From contig SVEY01000018.1 in assembly GCA_015057165.1 (NCBI GenBank), positions 1-64,000 of the forward strand: 64,000 nucleotides of DNA, in the 5' to 3' direction. Source of the DNA: Lachnospiraceae bacterium. GTDB lineage: Bacteria; Bacillota; Clostridia; Lachnospirales; Lachnospiraceae. This document shows positions 51,294 to 58,925 of the stretch, in pieces (the stretch's first letter is position 1; each line of letters begins with the position of its first letter). A program made the position numbers and the translations under genes. Below the pieces are notes generated by a model, which had not been told where the DNA came from, did no database searches, and worked only from the letters and a program-made list of their open reading frames with translations.

Positions 51294-51665
51294 ATGAAAA
51301 CAACAAAAAAACAATTAATTAAGAAAGTGATATTGATTGACGGAGACAATCATATCAGAGAAGGAGAAAAGGGGATTCATAATATCCCAAAGAATCAAGA
51401 AGTAAAAGTATATTTTTCACAGGAAGGAGCAAAGAGTAAATTCGATAAGCGGACAAAGAATAGGACAAATGTTTCGTCGTATTATGTAAAGCCCGGTAAT
51501 CAAGCAGTTGATAATCGTATTAAGTCTGAAGCCGGACAGCGATATAGTAATGGTGAAAGCGTATATATTGTTAGCCAAGATAAAGGATTTTCTAAGTATG
51601 CCAAGAAAAAGGATAATGCAGGTAAAAAGATCCATGCTGTTAAATCAGTTATTGATACAATCTAA
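51294..51665 (+). CDS. Small PIN/NYN-like nuclease-fold protein
   Basis: 123 aa. Start at ATG 51294 (AAAGGAG upstream); an upstream ATG at 51237 lies in the terminator. The pattern resembles PIN-like/NYN RNases: first strand VILIDGDNHIREGEKGI (Asp-x-Asp), then VKVYFSQEGAKSKFDKR, a conserved VKPGNQAVDNRIKSEAGQ (mid acidic Asp), and VYIVSQDKGFSKYAKK (third acidic Asp). The protein is very basic, as expected for RNA binding. Placement after a structured RNA with terminator recalls type III TA layouts, although this is not a ToxN fold. Nuclease activity is an inference from the fold. Confidence 0.6.
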   Translation: MKTTKKQLIKKVILIDGDNHIREGEKGIHNIPKNQEVKVYFSQEGAKSKFDKRTKNRTNVSSYYVKPGNQAVDNRIKSEAGQRYSNGESVYIVSQDKGFSKYAKKKDNAGKKIHAVKSVIDTI

Positions 51666-51685
51666 TATGTGTTATAATCTTAGTT

Positions 51686-51901
51686 ATGAACGAATATAGA
51701 ATCACAAAAATCGAAGAAGACGACTTCGGCTGTGAAGATAGAATAGAAGGCTACAAGCCACGAGTGATTGTCTATCTTAAGTCAGAAGACCGTGAGACCA
51801 GTATCAAGCAAGTAGATCAGTATCTATACGATAATGATATTGATGTTGGCGACAAAGTAATAATAGGAGAAACCGGACTATTGGAGAAGGTTTTATCATA
51901 A
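51686..51901 (+). CDS. 71-aa acidic protein of unknown function
   Basis: Small soluble protein: EEDDFGCEDRIEGYKPRVIV, then QVDQYLYDNDIDVGDKVIIG. The pattern EDDFGCExRxEGYKP....VYLK..D is one I have seen in Lachnospiraceae hypothetical proteins; it looks like a small beta barrel. No ribosome site is seen. TATAAT at 51673-51678 ends only seven bases before the ATG, so the mRNA may be leaderless, or the gene may be read through from the nuclease gene 20 bases upstream. Confidence 0.6.
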   Translation: MNEYRITKIEEDDFGCEDRIEGYKPRVIVYLKSEDRETSIKQVDQYLYDNDIDVGDKVIIGETGLLEKVLS

Positions 51902-52035
51902 GAGAGAGCTAGACAGAGAAGCATGAATGAACTATTTCGAATATCTGTTCAGACACGATAAGTAAGGTGTGGTGATAAGTGAATCACTGTTTCACATTTT
52001 AGGGAGAAAAGCCAAACGATGTTTGGCGAATTGTG

Positions 52036-52192
52036 AGAGGTATGTGGAGTCTGACTTAGAAACGGCAATTATTGACAAATTGCTAATATTTACGCCTCAG
52101 AATATAAACTATATCTGCCTGATAAGAAATTATTGCAAGAAAAGCTGAAAGAATGGCTGGCAGAGGAAGGAGTGGATACTGATGAAATTTAA
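52036..52192 (+). pseudogene. Remnant of a YhcG/DUF1016-type PDDEXK nuclease
   Basis: One frame reads YVESDLETAIIDKL, the conserved start of the YhcG nuclease domain. After a deletion and frame change, another frame reads YASEYKLYLPDKKLLQEKLK and runs to a TAA at 52190, like the end of the same family. The catalytic PDDEXK part is missing. Confidence 0.55.
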
Positions 52193-52201
52193 TAAAAAAG
52201 A

Positions 52202-52651
52202 ATGAACCAGGTTACGTTACGCTGGATATTTTGTTTAGAAGCAGAGATGTTGAAAAATCGGGTACATGGTTTCAAAGAGTGAATGATTATTGCAAGCAAC
52301 CGCTGTATCCTTCCTGAGGGATGGACTGCGGAGACCTTGATGCAGCCACATGATTCCATCCCGTATAATCCTGACATAGCCAATGTTTTTTTCAGAGCTG
52401 GATATATAGAAACCTGGGGACAGGGGATTCAAAAGATCTGTGATGAGTGCATAGCGCTTGGCGCAGAGCTTCCCAGGTATGAGATAATTCGCAGCAAGCC
52501 TGATATTACTCTTGATCAATTATCAGCAGAGGTTGGAATAGCAAGAAGAACACTTGTGAGATATATGAGTGCGCTTAAGGAAGCCGGTCGTATAGAACGG
52601 GTTGGTGGAAAAAGGTACGGACATTGGGAAATAAGGGATGATATGAAGTAA
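52202..52651 (+). pseudogene. Remnant of a Schlafen/AlbA_2-type ATP-binding protein with winged helix
   Basis: The first 115 bases are open in one frame (RSRDVEKSGTWFQRVNDYC). From 52283 a second frame reads ILPEGWTAETLMQPHDSIPY, NPDIANVFFRAGYIETWGQG and a C-terminal winged helix (LDQLSAEVGIARRTLVRYMS). These are the last two domains of the HATPase_c_4/AlbA_2 ATP-binding family; the AlbA_2 half and the catalytic core are absent. Such proteins are regulatory or defence-linked. The 123-codon second frame could still be translated from an ATG at 52283, but no ribosome site is present. Confidence 0.65.
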
Positions 52652-52744
52652 GACGCCTTGATGCTTCGGATATACGGTTTATACGACAACGGCTGAAGAG
52701 GTCGGTGAAGGGCAAGATCAATAAATGAAGCAGGGATTTGAGAT

Positions 52745-53968
52745 ATGGAATTGCAGGATTATAAGAAGTTCATAACAGCGGCGTTTGTTAACAATACAAG
52801 GAGAGGCTTTGCTAACTGGCGTGACTGCGGCGGTCTTTGCATGGATGTGACGGAAGGCCTGGAAGGAGCTAAGGAAGGGCTATGTGCCGAGAATAGATAT
52901 GTGGATCTTTTTGAACTTTGTAATTGGACATATGTAAAGTGGAGCAATACTGATAAGGATGATTCCAACGGTGAAACGCAGGACTTTTGTTCGTGTGTTT
53001 ATGACATATGGGAAACCATTTATAAAAATGGGGAGCACAGCCTTTCTCATGAACAAATGCTGGATATATTACTGGAGCATTTGGATGGAAGAGTCTTTGA
53101 CTATATGGAGGATGGAATCTATGATTTTGTCCTTAAGCATTTTAAGAGTGAGGCTGAGCTTGCGAAGAAGGAACAGTTTCTTTTGAAGGTCATGGGTGAT
53201 TTGAAATGTCAGATTCCGGAAAATGAGATTTTGCAGTATTCACTTCATGTAAAGGAAGATTACTATGTAAGGGTTTTGGCTGATCAGAAGAGACCAATAA
53301 AGGAAATTAGGGATTTCCTAAAATCCAGAGACAGATATACCAATAAAGAGCTGTTAGCGCAGATTGAGACAGAATATGGTAATTATGATGAAGCAATCAG
53401 GCTCTATAGAGAACAGATAGATAGTCGCCCGGATTCTTACTGGTCTGATGAACCAAGAAAAGCCCTGATGGAAATATATAGGCTACAGGGCGATACGGAA
53501 GCTTATAACGCAGAACTTTACAATATGATGGTAGCACATACTGGAGACAAAAAATACTATATGGAGTACAAGGCTCTATTCACCGCTGAAGAGTGGAAGG
53601 TCAGATGGGAAGAATTACTGGACGAATTTGCAGATAAATTGTCGGCAATCAATCTTTGGTTAAGTATTGAGGACAGATATGACCTGATCATGGATAATGC
53701 AGAGCCAGATAATGAATACATTATTGATGCATATGGAAAGATACTGTTTGGCCTATATCCGGACAGATGCCTGAAGGTGTTGGCAAATGCGGCTGACAGA
53801 CAGATGCGTAATTCAAAAAACAGACGGGATTACAAGTATGTTGCAAGGACATTGAAGAGAATAGCAGCACAGCCGGGAGGCAAGGAGATTGCTGCTGAAC
53901 TGGCAGCAAAGTATAGAGCACAGTATCCCAGAAGATCTGCAATGATAGATGAACTGAAAAGGTTTTGA
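52745..53968 (+). CDS. Helical-repeat protein, possibly the C-terminal part of a SWIM-type protein
   Basis: 407 aa, soluble, nearly all helical. Trp/Cys/Asp-rich start (FANWRDCGGLCMDVTEGLEG; LFELCNWTYVKWSNTD). The middle has TPR-like repeats: KELLAQIETEYGNYDEAIRL, then YRLQGDTEAYNAEL. The tail is a basic AAELAAKYRAQYPRRSAMID, which recalls the HxxxRRxLxExL ends of SWIM zinc-finger proteins. The zinc finger itself (CxCxnCxH) is absent, so the gene may have lost its 5' end; the ribosome site is weak. Composition is somewhat richer in GC than neighbouring housekeeping genes, in line with acquisition. Function unknown. Confidence 0.6.
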   Translation: MELQDYKKFITAAFVNNTRRGFANWRDCGGLCMDVTEGLEGAKEGLCAENRYVDLFELCNWTYVKWSNTDKDDSNGETQDFCSCVYDIWETIYKNGEHSLSHEQMLDILLEHLDGRVFDYMEDGIYDFVLKHFKSEAELAKKEQFLLKVMGDLKCQIPENEILQYSLHVKEDYYVRVLADQKRPIKEIRDFLKSRDRYTNKELLAQIETEYGNYDEAIRLYREQIDSRPDSYWSDEPRKALMEIYRLQGDTEAYNAELYNMMVAHTGDKKYYMEYKALFTAEEWKVRWEELLDEFADKLSAINLWLSIEDRYDLIMDNAEPDNEYIIDAYGKILFGLYPDRCLKVLANAADRQMRNSKNRRDYKYVARTLKRIAAQPGGKEIAAELAAKYRAQYPRRSAMIDELKRF

Positions 53969-53986
53969 GATTGAGGTGATTGGATT

Positions 53987-54304
53987 ATGGTAGATATATC
54001 AAAGGCGGATTGGAAACTGTTTCGCGAAAGAGTTCCCGAATGGCAGGAGCATTATATGGAGCGATTGACAAAGAAGTATATCGAAATATTGAGTTCTCCT
54101 GGAAATGCTTCTGATCACTTTTGGGAACTTGAAAAGAGGATTAAAAATGACAAGAAGCATCCTGGGGTGATGTTGGAAATGAGAAAATCTGAGGCAATAT
54201 GGGATATAGCCATATTTATAAAGAAGAACGTCATTACCTTGAATGATCTGGAAGGATTCAGTCAGAATCTGATTGATTCAATAACAGAGATAATTAATCG
54301 ATAA
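53987..54304 (+). CDS. 105-aa conserved hypothetical protein
   Basis: Soluble helical protein: ISKADWKLFRERVPEWQEHY, then MERLTKKYIEILSSPGNASD and ELEKRIKNDKKHPGVMLEMR. It resembles small hypothetical proteins common in Lachnospiraceae islands; I cannot assign a function. GAGGTGATT precedes the ATG, and it starts 18 bases after the helical-repeat protein, so the two are probably co-transcribed. Confidence 0.7.
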   Translation: MVDISKADWKLFRERVPEWQEHYMERLTKKYIEILSSPGNASDHFWELEKRIKNDKKHPGVMLEMRKSEAIWDIAIFIKKNVITLNDLEGFSQNLIDSITEIINR

Positions 54305-54345
54305 GTGTCAGAAAAACTTAAAAGGATTTTCAAGATTTTACTTGA

Positions 54346-54483
54346 CATGAGCAAGATGGACACTTTCTGAAGCGAATCAGATTTAAATTTCGCGTAGATT
54401 ATGACGCTGAAGCAGGTGGCAAGGTGTTGCTCAACGATAACGACGTCGAGACTGTATGTCTTTTGTGCAACCGATTTGTTTGA
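54346..54483 (+). pseudogene. C-terminal relic ending in a VETVCLLCN motif
   Basis: The open frame reads HFLKRIRFKFRVDYDAEAGG and ends DNDVETVCLLCNRFV. The VETVCLLCN piece equals the end of the RlmD homologue at 50155 (HVETVCLLCN), but the rest differs. It has no start codon with ribosome site. Likely a leftover 3' end of another gene. Confidence 0.35.
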
Positions 54484-54649
54484 GTCTGGTGGCAATCAAT
54501 TTTTGATTGTCATCAGTTTTTCATTTTTTTGCAAAAATGTTTACAAACCTCTGACACATATGATAAGAAATGTAGCACGTTGTTGCAGTATAAATTTCGG
54601 TGAACAGATAAAAACTGTATTTAACCGAAAAATATAACGACAGCTTCTG

Positions 54650-54904
54650 TTGACGCTCAGCGCGTATCATGCTATATTTTTTTCATCTAAAGCACCGTTA
54701 CAAAAAGAATATGACAGGATGTTTGCGTCGCTTTATACCAATGCCGAAACAATGAAGAGAATAATAAAGGCAATCGGCAGTAAGAACAAAGGCATAACAA
54801 GAGCAGAACTTGTAGAAATAACCGGAATGCCAAATCTGCAAATACAGTTCTTAAAAACAAGGAGCAATATGGTGCGAACAAAGGAGGATACGAAATGTAT
54901 ATAG
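54650..54904 (+). pseudogene. Remnant of an archaeal-type AAA ATPase (DUF234-containing)
   Basis: The frame begins LSAYHAIFFSSKAPLQKEYD and continues MFASLYTNAETMKRIIKAIG, SKNKGITRAELVEITGMP. This is the end of the AAA domain and the winged-helix part of archaeal-ATPase-like proteins common in Clostridia and Bacteroides. The Walker motifs are missing, and the frame is lost after TGMPNLQ, running into the next gene's ribosome site. Confidence 0.65.
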
Positions 54905-55593
54905 AAGACGTTAACAGAGCTACAGACTGTACACTTAAATTATCATGTCACGATCCGGCAACGAAGGCTCTGTATGATTATGATGTCAATCTTATGACTG
55001 ACAAGGCTCTTCGTGCCAAGGTTAATATTTTTATGAGTCAGAAAAATGTTAGGCACTTTGTAATAATCGAAAATTTTAAATATGATAGGAAGATTATTGA
55101 TTTCGAGGCTCATAATGTCGAATGCTCGCTTATATTAACGCTTAAGAGTGGCAAAATATATCGTTGGGAGGATGTAGGCATAAGCCCGGTTAATATTGGA
55201 GGGAATGAGGTTATAAGTGTTACATCAACCAAGAGTGTAATGCCATATGATAGACGTAACTATCCGCGTTTCCCTGTTGAATGTGACGGAGAGGTTAAGT
55301 GGTCTGATTCTAAATCTGAGAAATGTGTTGTCAAGGACATTAGTCAAGAAGGAATAGGTATACTGATTGAAACGACCGATGCACCGCATCATAAGGGACA
55401 ACCGGCTACTGTTACGTGGACAGAGACGGCTGATTTTGATAATTCAGGGAAGGCTTCTGTAAGAACTATTTCTGTTAACGCAAAAGTAGTAAGAAGGCAG
55501 ACCATGCCTGACGGTAAGATAATTATCGGAATGGAACTTGAGAAAAAATCGCTTGCTACCGGAGAATATATTGAGTGGAAAAGTAAGGGATGA
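54895..55593 (+). CDS. PilZ-domain c-di-GMP-binding protein
   Basis: 232 aa. The N-terminal 115 residues form a YcgR-N-like beta region. The PilZ domain (about 120-225) carries the RxxxR motif in DRRNYPRFPVECDGEV and the DxSxxG motif in VKDISQEGIGILIE, both required for c-di-GMP binding. AAAGGAGG lies 6-8 bases before the ATG. It may read out the c-di-GMP made by the GGDEF proteins at 22642 and 34816. The stop overlaps a small gene fragment. Output (motility, exopolysaccharide) cannot be told. Confidence 0.9.
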   Translation: MYIEDVNRATDCTLKLSCHDPATKALYDYDVNLMTDKALRAKVNIFMSQKNVRHFVIIENFKYDRKIIDFEAHNVECSLILTLKSGKIYRWEDVGISPVNIGGNEVISVTSTKSVMPYDRRNYPRFPVECDGEVKWSDSKSEKCVVKDISQEGIGILIETTDAPHHKGQPATVTWTETADFDNSGKASVRTISVNAKVVRRQTMPDGKIIIGMELEKKSLATGEYIEWKSKG

Positions 55594-55777
55594 GTATATA
55601 AAGGCAAAGGGTGAAATAGTAAAAAATAAATATGATTACATTATAAATGGGTTTGAAGTTATTGATGAGTTGAGTGATTGTCGAGTATTAATGGAACAGA
55701 TACAGAAAAATATAGAGACATCCTGGGAGCAGCCTGATTATTTTTGGGAACGAGGATATAAACATTTAAAGGAATAG
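55583..55777 (+). pseudogene. Small fragment lacking a start codon
   Basis: Open frame beginning inside the end of the PilZ gene: VRDEYIKAKGEIVKNKYDYI, then IDELSDCRVLMEQIQKNIET and PDYFWERGYKHLKE. It is protein-like and acidic-helical but has only a distant TTG (55538) as start and no ribosome site. Probably the 3' part of a gene whose front was replaced by the PilZ gene. The next 190 bases contain scraps (VDYLETRSLMKE) but no frame worth naming. Confidence 0.4.
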
Positions 55778-55987
55778 GGAATTTTGATGAAATGCCTCAC
55801 GTTTAGACATTGTTGATTATTTAGAAACGAGAAGCCTAATGAAGGAAAATGGATAGGGATAGGTTAGTTAAGCATACTTTATATGAGTATTGAATGATGT
55901 GAAAAGGTATAATTCCTTGAATAATAGACAGATGTAATGTTATTATTTTATATGTAGTTTGTTATTAGGTTTGTGGAGGTGACGCTT

Positions 55988-56218
55988 ATGAAGTTAGATT
56001 TATACATGTTTGATACATGTCCGTATTGTCGTAAAGTTATTAACGAGATTAAAATGAGTGGAAGAAAGGATATTGAGTTTCACAATATTCATGAAAACGA
56101 AGAAGATAGACAGACACTTATAAGAGTAGGTGGCAAGGAGCAGGTGCCATGTCTGTTTGTTGACGGAAAGCCCATGTATGAAAGTGGCGATATTATTGCG
56201 TGGCTTAAGGAAAACTAG
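55988..56218 (+). CDS. Glutaredoxin-family thiol-redox protein
   Basis: 76 aa. Start at ATG 55988 after GGAGGTGA. Thioredoxin fold: KLDLYMFDTCPYCRKVINEI with the dithiol CPYC, cis-proline region in KEQVPCLFVDGKPM, then YESGDIIAWLKEN. It reduces disulphides or handles Fe-S or mixed disulphides. Intact and well provided with a ribosome site although the surroundings are decayed. Confidence 0.92.
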   Translation: MKLDLYMFDTCPYCRKVINEIKMSGRKDIEFHNIHENEEDRQTLIRVGGKEQVPCLFVDGKPMYESGDIIAWLKEN

Positions 56219-56235
56219 ATAAATGAGGCGAAAAA

Positions 56236-56775
56236 GTGCTAAAGAGATACTTGCGGAATCCTTTCGCGAGCTTGCAGAATTACCTGATTGATACAGGCGA
56301 TGATGTAATTCTTGTTGACACGGGTCTTCCTGCGGGTACACCGGAAGAGAAGCCTGATGAGACAAGTCCCGCATTTGCGGGCAAAGACATATGCTCTTAT
56401 ATGGATGCGCTTAAGAATCTGGGATATATACCTGATAAAGTTACGATGGAACTGCTTGAATATGCTCAATGGAGAAATTTTGAGAAGACCATAGAAAAGG
56501 CAAAGAGCTCTTGTGAAAACAACGGGATAGTAGTAACGGATCATTTTGCTGACGTCAGCAAAATGATAAAAATCGGTAAAGGCGGAAATAGAGAAGTTGA
56601 TGATTATATGCTCACCCGTTATGCCTGCTATCTTATTGCTGAGAATGGAGATCCCCGAAAGGAGCAGATCGCATTCGCGCAGAGTTATTTTGCGGTGCAA
56701 ACAAGAAAACTGGAAAGAAGAGTACAAAAGGAAGATAAGCAACTTGCTAAGAAATCGGGGAAACTTCATGAATAG
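56236..56775 (+). pseudogene. Chimeric frame: MBL-hydrolase N-terminus joined to DinD C-terminal half
   Basis: A continuous 179-codon frame (GTG start) has two unrelated halves. Residues 8-35 ([27 protein letters not shown]) are the first strands of a metallo-beta-lactamase-fold hydrolase, before its HxHxDH motif. From about residue 72, [40 protein letters not shown] and [20 protein letters not shown] are DinD/BRO-like (DNA-damage-inducible protein D), which stops early after [12 protein letters not shown] deletion fused two genes in frame. Neither half can be functional as its parent. Confidence 0.75.
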
Positions 56776-56904
56776 AATCAGTCTGTTTAGAACATGAATA
56801 GTGATTGAAGACAAGGTATACATATGAATACAGGATATGATAATATGTAACTAACTGATTAACCTCACATCATGGGGAGTGAGGAAAATATACATATGAC
56901 AAAA

Positions 56905-56936
56905 ATGTCGCATTTATTTTTTTTGTTGTGTATATA
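56905..56936 (+). promoter_or_regulatory. Unusual promoter motif: ATGTCGCAT - 17 - TATATA
   Basis: ATGTCGCAT (56905-56913) and TATATATAGG (from 56931) with the same 17-base spacing as at 6626. Followed after 50 bases by the lipoprotein gene. Confidence 0.55.
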
Positions 56937-56988
56937 TAGGTGTAAGAAACAAAACCAAAAACACAATGTGAAGTAGGGGGCTTTTATT

Positions 56989-58650
56989 ATGAAGAATAAT
57001 AACATGAATGCCTTTAAGACTAATAATAGAGGCAAGCTAAAGGGGAGAATTAAAGGTATCGTAGCAATAGCACTTTCTGTAGTGTTAGTAGGAGGAACGA
57101 TAGCAGGTTGCTCATGCCAAACAAACAATACAACAACAACGGCAAGTACAGGTTACAAATGTGATTTCACTAACAAGGACATTGCTATTCCAGAGGGAAC
57201 AAAGTTTACAGACAATGGACTTGAAGTCACAGACAAAGCGGACGCAACAGTTAAGAATGTACTTGACATCGAGAAGCAGCTACCAGTTCTTATTGCTCGT
57301 GATGGTGAAGAACCAAGTCCTGAATTAAAATATATGCAGGAAACTAACGCCAAGAAGCTTAGATGGAATAACTACAATGCTGTTGCTGATTATACCGCAG
57401 AAACAGCGAATCAGATTGACCCAACATTTGGTAAGGTTACGGAGTTTGGCAAGGATGTATTCAACCTTGCAAGAGCATACTACACAGGCGATGTGGGTGC
57501 TGCAATCTCTGGAGTCAGCGGAGTACTTAATATGTTCGGCATATTCGGAAGCAGTGGGGGAGCATCTAATGAACAGATTCTTATGGCGGTTCAGCAGGTC
57601 TATAGTCTGGTGCAGGATGTAGCATTAGATGTTAAGGATTTGCAAGGCCTAACAACTGCAATGAGTATGCAACTTGATGAAACAACTATGCAAGCATATC
57701 GAAATGGATTACAGCCTTTTGATAATGCAGTGATTGCCCTTGATACTGATGCAGAAATACTACAGGAAATGCTAGTAACAGGTGCAACTATTTTACAAGG
57801 GCAAGGGATTAATGCACCGGCAGAGAATGCAACAGATGCCGAAAGACAAGAATATATTGGGAAGTTAATTGCTACTATTGAAGAGCAACAAAACACTAAT
57901 CCTGATCTTAAGAACTTTGATAGTATAATGAATGATCTTATTAATAATTATACACTTGTAACAGGAGAACTAAGTAAGACTAATGACTTTAGTCCGCTTA
58001 CAGCCTATGACAAATATTGGGATACATATTTTAATTGGGAGAGTCAGGGATATGCACTTCGTGAAGCCTATCGTGGCAATGCAGAATTTGAAGTGAAAAG
58101 AGCTTATGCTCTTATAGCATTATACTATAATATTGGAACTGGTAATACTGCTGTGACATATAAAAAATATGGCCAACTCTTGAACGATGCACTTACACAA
58201 ATTGAGCAGAACGGTTCTGGTATAAGTCCACAGGTTGTGGCAGATAATTGGCATAGAATAGAACCGAATTATAGTTTTGTAGAAGGATATACGCTAAGTC
58301 TTGAAAATGGTCTTTATAGTGGCACATTCGATAAAAGGCTATTTGAAATATACGATGCTAGTCCTCAATATACTGGAGATGAAACAAAGAATGGCGTCAA
58401 TGTATCAACAGGAATTGTTGAAAAATATGTGTCAAAATTTCATGGAAAAACACTACGCGAGGATATGGCCTTGGCAGGTATGAGTGATATTGATTCTTAC
58501 GTTCTACGTGGAGAGGGTTTGATGTTCAATATTGCGAAAAAAGACAAGGGTAAATGGAAATGTGATTTGGTTACATGGGATGGAAATCTTATTAAAGATA
58601 AAACAATAAAAGATGGTGAGCCTAATCAAGATGTTTATGAATTAAAATAG
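56989..58650 (+). CDS. Large lipoprotein with helical, possibly membrane-inserting domain
   Basis: 553 aa. A basic N-terminus, hydrophobic core and lipobox GTIAGC give lipidation at Cys41. A Thr-rich linker follows. Residues about 140-260 contain a Gly-rich hydrophobic segment (GAAISGVSGVLNMFGIFGSS) between long helices (ILMAVQQVYSLVQDVALDVK; LVTGATILQGQGINAP). This arrangement recalls alpha-helical pore formers, but no family was recognised. The C-terminal 150 residues are mixed alpha/beta (WKCDLVTWDGNLI). AGGGGGC lies before the ATG. Probably tethered outside the cell; function unknown. Confidence 0.75.
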   Translation: MKNNNMNAFKTNNRGKLKGRIKGIVAIALSVVLVGGTIAGCSCQTNNTTTTASTGYKCDFTNKDIAIPEGTKFTDNGLEVTDKADATVKNVLDIEKQLPVLIARDGEEPSPELKYMQETNAKKLRWNNYNAVADYTAETANQIDPTFGKVTEFGKDVFNLARAYYTGDVGAAISGVSGVLNMFGIFGSSGGASNEQILMAVQQVYSLVQDVALDVKDLQGLTTAMSMQLDETTMQAYRNGLQPFDNAVIALDTDAEILQEMLVTGATILQGQGINAPAENATDAERQEYIGKLIATIEEQQNTNPDLKNFDSIMNDLINNYTLVTGELSKTNDFSPLTAYDKYWDTYFNWESQGYALREAYRGNAEFEVKRAYALIALYYNIGTGNTAVTYKKYGQLLNDALTQIEQNGSGISPQVVADNWHRIEPNYSFVEGYTLSLENGLYSGTFDKRLFEIYDASPQYTGDETKNGVNVSTGIVEKYVSKFHGKTLREDMALAGMSDIDSYVLRGEGLMFNIAKKDKGKWKCDLVTWDGNLIKDKTIKDGEPNQDVYELK

Positions 58651-58661
58651 GTTTGAAAAGA

Positions 58662-58716
58662 GGATGTCAATCCTCAGTCGCGTCAAGCGGTGCGAAGCAG
58701 GGTTGACATCTATTTT
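58662..58716 (+). terminator. Terminator hairpin after the lipoprotein gene
   Basis: GATGTCAAtCCT / AGGGTTGACATC stem with a 28-base structured loop, then TATTTTAAT. A second hairpin (GACTGTGGCAC / GTGTCACAGTTC, about 58731-58757) with CTTTT follows and may be the main stop. Confidence 0.65.
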
Positions 58717-58842
58717 AATCATTAACAAGGGACTGTGGCACAATAAGTGTCACAGTTCTTTTAGTATGCTATAATAATTGATATGAACAAATAGTAGTAA
58801 TGATGGTGTAATGCTTGGTTTTATTAAATAATCTCATAAAAC

Positions 58843-58880
58843 ATGTCGCATTTCATTGATTAATAGTATACATATATAAG
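58843..58880 (+). promoter_or_regulatory. Third copy of the ATGTCGCAT / TATATAAG motif
   Basis: ATGTCGCAT (58843-58851), then TATACATATATAAG (58867-58880). With 17-base spacing the -10 would be TACATA; TATATAAG lies slightly further. 46 bases before the ATG of the flavoprotein gene. Confidence 0.5.
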
Positions 58881-58925
58881 ACAAATAGAAATGATAATCG
58901 GAACACATCTAAGGAGGAATTTGAC

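Noticed and set aside
54401-54637. 78-codon frame read as a gene
   Set aside because: No ribosome site, unnatural composition (CCSTITTSRLY), and it conflicts with the VETVCLLCN relic frame.
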